Shown here: piece by piece, positions 13,482-20,998 of the stretch
Numbering within the stretch: the first letter of the stretch is position 1
Layout of the letters: each line of letters begins with the position of its first letter
Source of the DNA: a virus
Strand: one strand, 5' to 3'
IMG/VR virus record: IMGVR_UViG_3300023179_004195
Location: 1 to 22,278 of that record
DNA: 22,278 bases
Program-made: the position numbers and the translations under genes
Notes under the pieces: model-generated
Told to the model about the DNA's origin: nothing
Databases searched by the model: none
The model's input: only the letters and a program-made list of their open reading frames with translations

Positions 13482-14801
13482 TTACTGTCCTTTTAGTTTT
13501 GCAAAAAAACTATCCAACACTTTTTCAATGTAATCCAAATGCTCATCTGTTATCACAGGACTTGTTCCCAAGAAGAATGTGTCTGTCGTTATTTTTCGTG
13601 CATTTGGAAAATCAGAGATGACCTTGCTCGTATCCATCATGCCTGCATATGCGGGCTGAAGCATTATGTTTCCCGCAAAATACGGTCGAGTTTGAATCTT
13701 GTGGTTTTCAAAATGCTCCACAATATCTATCCGTTTGAACGGGCTTCCGTCCTTGATCGTTACAGCGAAGGCAAACCAAGCAGGATCAGAACCTTTGGTT
13801 GCTTTTGGCAAGATGAAATAATCTTCATACATTGCAAATATGTTACACAGGCGTGCATGATTGTGCTTTCTCATCTCAATGATTCTTGGAAGTTTCTTGA
13901 GTTGAGCAAGACCCATTCCTGCTTGCAAATCTGTTGGCTTCAAGTTATAACCAATCTCATCGTACACATATTTGTGATCGAAAATCTCATCAGGTAATGC
14001 AGGCAACCAATTAGAAAACCTATTCTTGCAAGTTCCATTCTTGAGAAGATTTGCCTTTTGCCCAACACAATAGCATCCTCTTCCCCATTCCCTAAAACTT
14101 CGTGCAACGGTTTCCTGTTGGTGTGTCTTGCAAGCAACAAAGCCACCCTCACCCATTGTGATGTGGTGAGCAGGATAGAATGAGCATGATGCAAATTCTC
14201 CATAACTTCCCAAAGGCTGTCCTTTGTAAGAAGAACCCAACGCATCACAGCAGTCTTCCAAAAAGATCAAATCGTATTTCTTAACAATTTCCATCAGCCT
14301 GTCCATGTTTGGAGGATTACCCAACACATGAGCAAAGGTGATAACCTTGCATCCCTGCTTTGCCTTTTCTTCCACTTGATCCAAATTAAGATTCAAAGTG
14401 TCTAGATCAATATCCACAAACTCTGGAGTGAATCCAACTTGAAATATTGGGTTTATTGTTGTTGGAAATCCTGCAATGGGTGTAATAACCTTTGTGCCTT
14501 TAGGCAGATTATACAGTCGCTTGGAGGCAAGAGCAGACATCATTATGAGATTAGAACTGCTGCCGCTATTTGTAAGAATACCAAACTGCTTTCCCATAAG
14601 TTTGGGAAACAGAGTTTCAAATCTGATACCGTTTTCTCCAAGCACCAGCCAACCCTTCAACAACGCTTTGGCAGATTCAGTATACTCTTCTGAATCAAAA
14701 TACGGGCCAGCATATTGAACCCAATCAACACCAGCAGTCCATTGCTTGGTGGATGTTTTCTTGTCTGCGTATTCTGCTATTAGTTTTAGAATTTCTTCCA
14801 T
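13482..14801 (-). CDS. E1-type PMP/[2Fe-2S] NDP-4-keto-6-deoxyhexose 3-dehydrase (439 aa)
   Basis: DegT/DnrJ/EryC1-fold protein of the RfbH/DdhC/AscC (E1) branch. These enzymes use PMP and a [2Fe-2S] cluster to remove the 3-hydroxyl of CDP-4-keto-6-deoxyglucose on the way to 3,6-dideoxysugars. Diagnostic is SFYPAHHITMGEGG (residues 207-220): a His replaces the PLP-binding Lys of ordinary aminotransferases. The E1 cluster spacing C-X57-C-X1-C is exact (C185, C243, C245), but the fourth Cys (C258) follows after 12 residues, not 7, because of a five-residue insertion. Length (439 aa) equals E1 (about 437 aa) when started at ATG 14801, which overlaps the upstream stop as TAATG. A second reductase (E3) is needed and is not seen here. 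Confidence 0.9.
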   Translation of the reverse strand: MEEILKLIAEYADKKTSTKQWTAGVDWVQYAGPYFDSEEYTESAKALLKGWLVLGENGIRFETLFPKLMGKQFGILTNSGSSSNLIMMSALASKRLYNLPKGTKVITPIAGFPTTINPIFQVGFTPEFVDIDLDTLNLNLDQVEEKAKQGCKVITFAHVLGNPPNMDRLMEIVKKYDLIFLEDCCDALGSSYKGQPLGSYGEFASCSFYPAHHITMGEGGFVACKTHQQETVARSFREWGRGCYCVGQKANLLKNGTCKNRFSNWLPALPDEIFDHKYVYDEIGYNLKPTDLQAGMGLAQLKKLPRIIEMRKHNHARLCNIFAMYEDYFILPKATKGSDPAWFAFAVTIKDGSPFKRIDIVEHFENHKIQTRPYFAGNIMLQPAYAGMMDTSKVISDFPNARKITTDTFFLGTSPVITDEHLDYIEKVLDSFFAKLKGQ

Positions 14802-15634
14802 TAGTGTATTCCCATACCCCAATCATTCAAATTTGGGATATTGTACTCTTTGATGCTGTCTTTGATGAATTTATATTTGTAACTTGATTTGATGTCTTGT
14901 TCTGAATACACATCATACCTGATCTTCAACGGAAAGTCAAATTCAGAATATTCCCATTGGAAATTAGCAACAGATTCATCATATGCTGTAACTGGTACTG
15001 TTTCTGTTTTATATTTGTTTCTAGTAATATAATCTGTTATCTTCCAAAAGTATTGCTTTACCGCAACTGTTGGTTTATCCAACCATTGTGCGTGTGCAAT
15101 AAACAGATGCGGAACATCAATTACTCCGTGTTTTCCGGGATATGGGATGTGTTCAGAGTGCATCTGTGCAGGTCTAAATATTGCTCTTTTACTATATGAT
15201 CCCACCCTATCTTTGTAATTAGTCTTCCAAGGCCCATCCACTCTGATTTGATTTTTATCTGTGTACTGTATCCATCTTAAATAAATTATCGTGTCTTTGT
15301 TATTTTCTAGTATACTTTCCAATTCTTTTTTTTGAATATTGCCATCCAAATATTCATCCGCATCTAAACATATGATATTTCCAGAATGCTTTAGTGCCTC
15401 GTCATATAATCTCTGCCTTGTGTCCGATTCGATATACAACTCATTACTTGTTTGATTACTTGGTATAACGCTTAAGATATTGAATTTTTCTTTGTTCTCC
15501 ATAAGGTACTCGTAAGTACCATCAGTCGATCTGTCGTCCATAAAAACAAAAGCATCTGCATACTTTTGCCAATGCGGCATCATCTCTTTAATGAGAAACA
15601 ACTCGTTTCGTGTCATTGTTATTTGAACAATCAT
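14801..15634 (-). CDS. GT2-like glycosyltransferase (Glyco_tranf_2_4 type, 277 aa)
   Basis: GT-A fold enzyme with N-terminal IVQITMTRNE (2-11), the nucleotide-binding FMDDRSTDGT (31-40) and the metal-binding DADEYL (91-96). It resembles the 'Glyco_tranf_2_4' group found in capsule and LPS loci. Conserved late residues such as HSEHIPYPGKHG (about 158-169) fit the acceptor side. Start at 15634: it follows the upstream stop directly and has GAAAAGAAG just before the ATG; an in-frame ATG at 15676 lies inside the preceding gene and would add 14 residues not typical of the family. Donor and acceptor unknown. Confidence 0.82.
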   Translation of the reverse strand: MIVQITMTRNELFLIKEMMPHWQKYADAFVFMDDRSTDGTYEYLMENKEKFNILSVIPSNQTSNELYIESDTRQRLYDEALKHSGNIICLDADEYLDGNIQKKELESILENNKDTIIYLRWIQYTDKNQIRVDGPWKTNYKDRVGSYSKRAIFRPAQMHSEHIPYPGKHGVIDVPHLFIAHAQWLDKPTVAVKQYFWKITDYITRNKYKTETVPVTAYDESVANFQWEYSEFDFPLKIRYDVYSEQDIKSSYKYKFIKDSIKEYNIPNLNDWGMGIH

Positions 15635-15635
15635 T

Positions 15636-16337
15636 TTACTTCTTTTCTCCAAACATAACATCCATATCAAAACCACGAGCCAATCGGGATTCGTATACCC
15701 TTTGGTCTATGCTATACATTTCTCTGTTTTCGTTTCGTGCATGAAGAGCATCAAATGGTTCTGGTGTCCATTCGTGTTTAATTATGCACAAATCACACTT
15801 TGCAAGTTTTCCTAAAGCCGCGCACACCTGCGTTTGCTCATTATCACAATACAATGATGTGTATTCTGGATTATAGATGTATCCAAACTGCTTGTATAGG
15901 GGAAACCCCATAACGGTAAGCGTCATCAACGGATCGTTTATGTCACGCAATCCGTCCCAAAACTTGATGGCTCCATCAAAATCCGGAAACGCTTGCTCAA
16001 AGCACTTTACTATTACATCATCATACGATCTTTGAATAGGAACCATGTCATCTGAAGCCAACAACAAAATATCGCCGTATTCGCCTTCCATGTCTGCGTT
16101 ACAGGCTTGAATCTTGCTTTTGGAGTGACCGTAGCAGTACTTGATATCCACAGACTTTTTTTGAGTATCAAACCACTCACGCATGGAATCGTTGTTCATG
16201 GTGGGATCGTCTATGTCCATACTAACAACAAAACGCACATCATGCCTACCACTTAGGTAAGTCATATAGCGAGTAAACACAGTCTTGAACTTTTCAGGGC
16301 GGTTCCGTGTTGGGAACTTTATCACGAGTCGGCTCAT
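15636..16337 (-). CDS. Glycosyltransferase-like GT-A protein (233 aa)
   Basis: Probable GT-A glycosyltransferase: an opening LVIKFPTRNRPEKF (4-17) like GT2 'PTRNRP' enzymes, VVSMDIDDPTMNND (37-50) and SDD (95-97) as possible metal site, then DGAIKFWDGL. No full family pattern is visible in the C-terminal half, so the call is moderate. It is the first gene after regA and the entry of the carbohydrate cassette. AGGAG lies about nine bases before the ATG, 18 bases after the regA stop, so transcription may read through from the replication block. Composition is intermediate between core and cassette. Confidence 0.72.
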   Translation of the reverse strand: MSRLVIKFPTRNRPEKFKTVFTRYMTYLSGRHDVRFVVSMDIDDPTMNNDSMREWFDTQKKSVDIKYCYGHSKSKIQACNADMEGEYGDILLLASDDMVPIQRSYDDVIVKCFEQAFPDFDGAIKFWDGLRDINDPLMTLTVMGFPLYKQFGYIYNPEYTSLYCDNEQTQVCAALGKLAKCDLCIIKHEWTPEPFDALHARNENREMYSIDQRVYESRLARGFDMDVMFGEKK

Positions 16338-16354
16338 TACGAATATCTCCTTTT

Positions 16355-16795
16355 TCAGTCTTCTGGCTTATTGCCAGGTTTGCTCCGTCCTATGTGGTAT
16401 TTAGGACACAGTTCCCATTCGCCCTTTTCTTTATGGGGCAGAATCTTTATTTTGTTCAGGGGCACTTTGTCTACAATCTTTTCCTTATTCACAATCTTGA
16501 GCAGACCCCACTCCTCTAGCAGACACGCAATTGTGTTTCGCCGTCCAATGTCTTCGCTGTCAATAGAGGTGGGCAGATCGTCTAGTGCAAACATTTCCTT
16601 GAAATGGACAATATAGTACTTGCCACGCTTGTGGAGAATATGGCACGACTGCCACAACTTCTTTTCTTTGCGAGACGAAACCCCAATACGGGTCAAGGTT
16701 TCACGAACCTTCAAGAAGTCATCAGGCTTTGCAATAGTGACTTCTAACAGGTCCTTGGGTTCAAGATCAATATATCGTTCGTTTGGTTGTTCCAT
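16355..16795 (-). CDS. regA: RegA-like translational repressor (146 aa)
   Basis: Sequence-specific mRNA-binding repressor of early phage genes. Close to T4 RegA: IAKPDDFLKVRETLTRIGV (21-39), LWQSCHILHKRGKYYIVHFK (47-66) and the C-terminal EWELCPKYHIG (125-135) align directly with T4. It is 146 aa against 122 in T4, with about 17 extra residues before the conserved start and a short C-terminal tail. No strong ribosome site is visible before ATG 16795, in keeping with weak or self-controlled translation, though this is not proof. Position after gp62 is as in T4. In T4 DNA polymerase gene 43 follows; here a glycosyltransferase does. Confidence 0.93.
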   Translation of the reverse strand: MEQPNERYIDLEPKDLLEVTIAKPDDFLKVRETLTRIGVSSRKEKKLWQSCHILHKRGKYYIVHFKEMFALDDLPTSIDSEDIGRRNTIACLLEEWGLLKIVNKEKIVDKVPLNKIKILPHKEKGEWELCPKYHIGRSKPGNKPED

Positions 16796-16843
16796 GCCTA
16801 TTCCACTTTCTTAAAAAATACCGACACGGAACTATTTAGCAGT

Positions 16844-17230
16844 TTACGGCTTTCCACCCTTGGCAGTAAGTGCAACGATTTCTGAAATTTGTTGGGGTGA
16901 CAACACAAGCAGGGCTTCTCGTGCCTTCTTGGCAGAGAACCCGTAGTACTCAATCAGGGCTTGCACCCGCTCGTCACTCTCCCGCTTGAGCCATTTGGAA
17001 AACCGTTTACGCTTTCGCACCGCTCCCCGAAGAAAGTCAAAGTGCATCTTGGGGTCAATGTGGGCACGGGTATTCATCTCGTTTACCGCAAACAGCGTAT
17101 CAGGAAAATACGAAAGGCACCTACCCACTACAAACGGTGGGTACGATGGCTTGCCCCATTCAGGGGTGTCCATCAACGGCTCCTTGGTTTCGTTGATGGC
17201 TTTCAAATAATCAGTCAGACCGTGGCTCAC
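16844..17230 (-). CDS. 62: Clamp loader small subunit gp62 (128 aa)
   Basis: Partner of gp44 in the ATP-driven loader of the gp45 clamp. The block FVVGRCLSYFPDTLFAVNEM (residues 33-52) followed by a HFDFLRGAVRKRKRFSKWLK-like helix (63-82) aligns with T4 gp62 (FMVENALSQFPE...; KRYGKWAK). At 128 aa it is shorter than T4 gp62 (187 aa); N- and C-terminal parts are reduced. Start: GTG at 17230 overlaps the gp44 stop (GTGA) with GGAG about 11 bases upstream; a TTG at 17266 would extend it by 12 residues but is less likely. Translational coupling to gp44 fits their shared complex, as in T4. Confidence 0.87.
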   Translation of the reverse strand: MSHGLTDYLKAINETKEPLMDTPEWGKPSYPPFVVGRCLSYFPDTLFAVNEMNTRAHIDPKMHFDFLRGAVRKRKRFSKWLKRESDERVQALIEYYGFSAKKAREALLVLSPQQISEIVALTAKGGKP

Positions 17231-18180
17231 TTGAATTTGCACTCCATCATTAATTGCACCATGCAAGCGGTCAGATTGATCTCTGCGTCTGCTGCGAACG
17301 CTGCCTTGTATTGGTAGTCTGCAAGAATCAGAATGGCTTGAGGAATGGAACCGTTTTCCATGTTCTCGTACAGGGCATCGTAAACGCTTCGGAACAGGCG
17401 AGTAGAGTCATTATCTAAATTCTCTACCACCCACTTGCGAACACCTGCAAAGTCCTTGCCCTTCATGCACTTGACCAATTCCTTGATCTGTACATCGGCA
17501 ATAGTGTTCAGAATACCAACATCAATGACCCCACCCGCAGAGTACCGCTGAAGTTCGTTCAGGGTACGGCGGAAGTCGGGGAAATGCTTGCCGACCAGTT
17601 GTGCCACCACCTTCTGATCGTATTGGATGCCCTCACGCTTCAAAATATCTTCGGCTCGCTTCAGGAAACGAACTGCCAGATTAGGCTTTTCCTTGTTGGG
17701 AATACGAAAATCAATACAGGTGCATCGGGAGTGCAGCGGCTCAATCACCCTATTCTTGAAATTGCAAGTCAGGATGAAACGGCAGTTGGCTGCAAACTCT
17801 TCAATAAAGCCGCGAAGGGCGGGTTGAGTGGACTGTGCATTGGAATAGTCAAACTCGTCAAGAATGACCACCTTCTTTGCCCCATCTGTCAGGGACACAG
17901 TAGAAGCAAACTGACGAATCTTGGTGCGGAGGGTATCAATATTACCGTCCTCCGAACAGTTAACCATCAACCAATCACAACCAAGATCGTTGCACAGAGC
18001 CTTTGCAACAGAAGTCTTGCCACAGCCTGCCCCTCCTGAAAGGAGCAAGTTCTGTGGTTCCTTCCGCTGCACCATTTGGGTAAACGCATCCTGTGTTTCT
18101 TGTGGCAGGATGCACTCGTCCACGCTTTGCGGACGATAACGCTCAACCCAAAGACCCTTCACGGCTTCATTTATTTTCAT
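17227..18180 (-). CDS. 44: Clamp loader ATPase subunit gp44 (317 aa)
   Basis: AAA+ ATPase that opens the sliding clamp and loads it on primed DNA. Motifs: WVERYRPQSVDE (11-22, the clamp-loader N-terminal box), Walker A GGAGCGKTS (49-57), Walker B VVILDEFD (104-111, same DEFD as T4), sensor 1 FILTCNFKNR (135-144) and the arginine-finger SRC (151-153). Length matches T4 gp44 (319 aa). AAGGTGAT directly before the ATG; 8 bases after the gp45 stop. Followed by overlapping gp62. Confidence 0.96.
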   Translation of the reverse strand: MKINEAVKGLWVERYRPQSVDECILPQETQDAFTQMVQRKEPQNLLLSGGAGCGKTSVAKALCNDLGCDWLMVNCSEDGNIDTLRTKIRQFASTVSLTDGAKKVVILDEFDYSNAQSTQPALRGFIEEFAANCRFILTCNFKNRVIEPLHSRCTCIDFRIPNKEKPNLAVRFLKRAEDILKREGIQYDQKVVAQLVGKHFPDFRRTLNELQRYSAGGVIDVGILNTIADVQIKELVKCMKGKDFAGVRKWVVENLDNDSTRLFRSVYDALYENMENGSIPQAILILADYQYKAAFAADAEINLTACMVQLMMECKFK

Positions 18181-18188
18181 ATCACCTT

Positions 18189-18896
18189 TCAGGCAGAATA
18201 AGTGGAATCAGAGTGATTAGCAATCCAATAAGTTACAGGCTCGTTCTTGCACGAGAACATGCTGATGCCCTTTTCAGAAATCTGAACACGATAGTCATTG
18301 GACAGAATCTTGAGATTATCCACATCCAAAATAAACTCAAAATCTGCGTCCCCTTCGTATTCTGCAACAACCAAAGAGTACTGATTAGAAGTTACATCGT
18401 CCTTGTCTCGTGCAACCACCTGAATGTGCTTACGGTCTTCGGTGGGTTCCACGCAGAGGTGCTGCACTTGTAGAACTGCTGCTGCCTTGAGAAGTTCAGA
18501 GAAGTCCTTGGCAGGCAGATCAAATTCCACAACTGGATTAGGCATGGATACCCGCTTGTTGGTGTGGTTCACCAACTTCTCGTCGCAGTAGTAATACTTC
18601 ATTGCAGACTTGCCGTTCTTGATTCCGATATAGTTCTGCTCAAATGTGAAATCAGGGTCTTTGAACAGGCTAACGGTTCCCAAGAACTTGTTCAGATCGT
18701 AAATACAGAACTGCTTGGGGAAAGTTTCGTCCACCTTGGCTTCCACCATGATGGTCTTGGTATTGGACACGGTGCTGATGGTATTACCCGTCTTTACCAT
18801 AATACCGGGATTAATAGCCGAGAAATTCTTGAGAATATCAAGTGTTCGCTTGCTGATCTTCATGGTGTCGCTCTTACTCTTCGTTGCTGTAGTCAT
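18189..18896 (-). CDS. 45: Sliding clamp gp45 (235 aa)
   Basis: Trimeric DNA polymerase processivity factor; in T4 it also activates late transcription. The call rests on KISKRTLDILKNFSAINPGI (from residue 13), the tandem clamp-like strands and on position directly upstream of gp44 and gp62; length is near T4 gp45 (228 aa). Start at ATG 18896 is chosen because AAAGG stands nine bases upstream and the length fits; it overlaps the end of the 59-aa ORF by 23 bases. The open frame extends upstream to 19019, but that part reads through the small ORF in another frame and is unlike clamps. ATG 18863 is another candidate with a weaker site. Confidence 0.9.
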   Translation of the reverse strand: MTTATKSKSDTMKISKRTLDILKNFSAINPGIMVKTGNTISTVSNTKTIMVEAKVDETFPKQFCIYDLNKFLGTVSLFKDPDFTFEQNYIGIKNGKSAMKYYYCDEKLVNHTNKRVSMPNPVVEFDLPAKDFSELLKAAAVLQVQHLCVEPTEDRKHIQVVARDKDDVTSNQYSLVVAEYEGDADFEFILDVDNLKILSNDYRVQISEKGISMFSCKNEPVTYWIANHSDSTYSA

Positions 18897-19053
18897 CGTA
18901 ATGTCCCTTTCTTCCATAATTGTAATCGTTTGCCCAATCACGCAACTGCTGTCGATCTTGGCTTTTCTTTCCCCGCCGCTTCTTGTTGCCAGCACTCTTG
19001 CGAGCCTTTTTGGCTGCACGGTCGTAATCGTCCCAACTTGGCTTGCTCTCCAT
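18874..19053 (-). CDS. Small highly charged protein between rnh and gene 45 (59 aa)
   Basis: Unrecognised 59-aa protein with a very basic middle (KKARKSAGNKKRRGKKSQDR, 14-33) and an acidic, Tyr-rich tail (DYNYGRKGHYDDYSNEE). Its ATG overlaps the stop of the nuclease gene (TGATG), with GGAG seven bases upstream; the end overlaps the clamp start. The basic region suggests nucleic acid or DNA-bound-protein contact. T4 carries the small RNA-polymerase-binding RpbA near gene 45, but I see no similarity to it. Confidence 0.65.
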   Translation of the reverse strand: MESKPSWDDYDRAAKKARKSAGNKKRRGKKSQDRQQLRDWANDYNYGRKGHYDDYSNEE

Positions 19054-19907
19054 CAAAAGTCTCCTATATCTGAAATTAGATTCTTTAGTCCCTTGCTAAT
19101 CATGTAGTTCAAAATCTTTGAACGATTAGCCTTAAACGGTTTGTTCCACTCCTCCATGATACGCTCTTGGTATTCTGTAGGAATGCACAGATGCGAGATG
19201 AGAGTCTCGTTTCTGTTCCAATTGGCTGCAACAGCATCAGGAACCTTGCCGCTTTCAGCCCAAGACTTTTCCAATTCCTCTAACCGCTTACGGGTAATAG
19301 GCTTTTGACGCTTGCCGTCTGTGACAAAACAATCGTCTTCAGACAGCACATTCGGAACACCGTCTGAAGAATCGCCCTTCACAATGTGTTCAAACAAGAA
19401 AGTTTTTGGATTGTCAATCGTGACAAACTTCTTCTGCATGGGCGAGTACTGCTGCACTCTATTGTAGATTTGCAGTTGCCCAAAATCTTTGTCTCCACTC
19501 AGAATCATAACAGGCTCCTGCTCATGCAGGTTTCGTGCAAGCACAGCAATCACATCGTCGGCTTCGCACCCTCTCACGGATATGTTCTTGTACGGGAACA
19601 CCTCACGAACCTCTGTTCTGATGGTGTCCATAATTTCATAAAACCGCTTCCACATGTCGGGATTGTCTTTGCGAGCCTCACGACGAGAAGCCTTGTAGTG
19701 TGGGAAAAACTTGCGTCGCCACGAGTACTCACCGCCCTGCCCTTCTTGGCATAGCACGAGTTCGCCGTACTCCTTGCCGAACCGCTTGCGGTACATGCGA
19801 TAGGTATTCAACACCATATGACGAATCAGCGACTCATCGGTGTAGTCCAAGTCCCGTTGTGCAAACAGGGACGACATAATCACTTGGCTGTTGTCTACGA
19901 GAATCAT
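19053..19907 (-). CDS. rnh: Phage RNase H / 5'-3' flap exonuclease (T4 Rnh family, 284 aa)
   Basis: FEN-1 family nuclease that removes RNA primers on the lagging strand. Active-site residues visible: D5 (VDNSQ), the YSWRRKFFPHYKASRR helix (61-76), E115/D117/D118 (GCEADDVIAVL), D139/D141 (SGDKDFGQLQ) and D179/D182 (VKGDSSDGVPN, the helix-hairpin-helix region). Length fits T4 RNase H (305 aa). One oddity: before the WRR motif most members have an Asp in a D-G-x-x-YWR context; here the segment is CQEGQGGEYSWRR, so Glu55 or Glu60 would have to replace it. Start overlaps the upstream stop (ATGA). Confidence 0.9.
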   Translation of the reverse strand: MILVDNSQVIMSSLFAQRDLDYTDESLIRHMVLNTYRMYRKRFGKEYGELVLCQEGQGGEYSWRRKFFPHYKASRREARKDNPDMWKRFYEIMDTIRTEVREVFPYKNISVRGCEADDVIAVLARNLHEQEPVMILSGDKDFGQLQIYNRVQQYSPMQKKFVTIDNPKTFLFEHIVKGDSSDGVPNVLSEDDCFVTDGKRQKPITRKRLEELEKSWAESGKVPDAVAANWNRNETLISHLCIPTEYQERIMEEWNKPFKANRSKILNYMISKGLKNLISDIGDF

Positions 19908-20998
19908 AGAGTCTTTAGCAACAAGCAGTGCTTGTTGATCCTTCCTGTTGGAGCCGCAGTCTTGGTCTTGGCATCTTCAAGTGCCTTGAGCAGTCCTGCT
20001 GTTTTCTTCAACCAGTCCTCCCACTTACGCACAGTTTTTTCGTATGACTTGGCGGTATCCCATCCTGTAATGGTAGACCCCTTGACACTCAACCCTGCTT
20101 TGGGTTCAGCGGCAACGAATACTGTAGCCTTGTGGTTCTTGGTGTTGAACACGAGCAGTCCTTGAGCACCAATAATACCACGAGGATCAACAGACTGCAA
20201 GCCGCTCTCGCTCTTTTGGCAATACTTTAAACGCTTCACCAATTTTTCAGGGTTCACCTTGCGGGGTTTGCGTGGCTTACGGGCGGCACTCATGCCACCA
20301 ATTTTTGAATCCACAGCCTCCACCGCTTCGTTGAATATTTCAAGTAACCGCTTCTGTGCAGGTCTTTTCAAATATGAATACCCCTCAACCAAATCGGGAT
20401 CAGTCTTGGAGTACGCTGCTTGCATTTCCTGTGCAACAGTTTGCAGCCTTTCCTTGACAATGAGTGCCGTTGGACGGGTCATGGTCTTGGAAGCGATCCA
20501 CGGGGCTATAGACGGCTTATACCGCTTGCTGTCAACCCCTGCGAAGGCTTCGTCAATCAGGGGTTCTAGTTCCACAAGGGTGTCATTAGCCTTGGCACGA
20601 AGGCGGTCTTGAATATTTGGAGCGTCCTCGTCCGCAGGTGCCGCTGCACGGGCTTCTGCCAACAGGTCAGTAATGTATTTTTGAATTGTCTCTGCCTGTT
20701 CAGGTGTCCACTGGTAGCCACGAGACTCCATACGGCAGTACGGACACACCAAGCGTAGGGTTCCCTTGGACACACGAGACACCAGTTTGGCATCGTCTTT
20801 GCGTCCCTTGCTCTTGAACCACTCGCTGATCCACTCCCGTGCATCAGACGGCGAGAACGACTGCCTGTAGAAGTACATGCCACGATCCAATGCCTTGGCA
20901 CGGGTTTCGTCGCTTGCAAAGTCTTCAGGAGTGAACAGCGGTTCGTCTCCACCGTTCAGGATTCGCTGTACTCGTTCCTTGGATAGTTTCTTGCTCAT
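19904..20998 (-). CDS. Conserved-looking hypothetical protein between gp46 and rnh (364 aa)
   Basis: I cannot name this protein. The N-terminal half is helical and charged, with LSKERVQRILNGG (5-17 region), ALDRGMYFYRQSF and SDAREWISEWFKSKGRKDDA; one CxxC (in LVCPYCRMES) could be half of a zinc site or a lone pair. The middle (110-240) is Ala-rich helical, then a basic KPRKPRKVNPEKLVKRLKY segment, and the C-terminal third (255-345) looks like a small beta domain (GIIGAQGLLVFNTKNHKATV). Located inside the replication block and coupled to gp46 by an ATGA overlap (start 20998; ATG 21007 is three codons earlier), so a DNA-metabolism role is likely but unproven. Confidence 0.75.
   Translation of the reverse strand: MSKKLSKERVQRILNGGDEPLFTPEDFASDETRAKALDRGMYFYRQSFSPSDAREWISEWFKSKGRKDDAKLVSRVSKGTLRLVCPYCRMESRGYQWTPEQAETIQKYITDLLAEARAAAPADEDAPNIQDRLRAKANDTLVELEPLIDEAFAGVDSKRYKPSIAPWIASKTMTRPTALIVKERLQTVAQEMQAAYSKTDPDLVEGYSYLKRPAQKRLLEIFNEAVEAVDSKIGGMSAARKPRKPRKVNPEKLVKRLKYCQKSESGLQSVDPRGIIGAQGLLVFNTKNHKATVFVAAEPKAGLSVKGSTITGWDTAKSYEKTVRKWEDWLKKTAGLLKALEDAKTKTAAPTGRINKHCLLLKTL

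Noticed and set aside
13482-14801. Ordinary PLP sugar aminotransferase for the DegT-like gene
   Set aside because: The Lys that binds PLP is replaced by His in PAHHITMGEGG and the E1 cysteine spacing is present, which points to the dehydrase branch.
16833-16840. GCTAAATA upstream of regA as a T4-type late promoter (TATAAATA)
   Set aside because: Only 6 of 8 positions match, and regA is normally an early/middle gene.
18897-19019. Upstream extension of the sliding clamp frame to base 19019
   Set aside because: It would overlap almost the whole 59-aa ORF, adds unclamp-like sequence, and ATG 18896 has a good ribosome site and gives the expected length.
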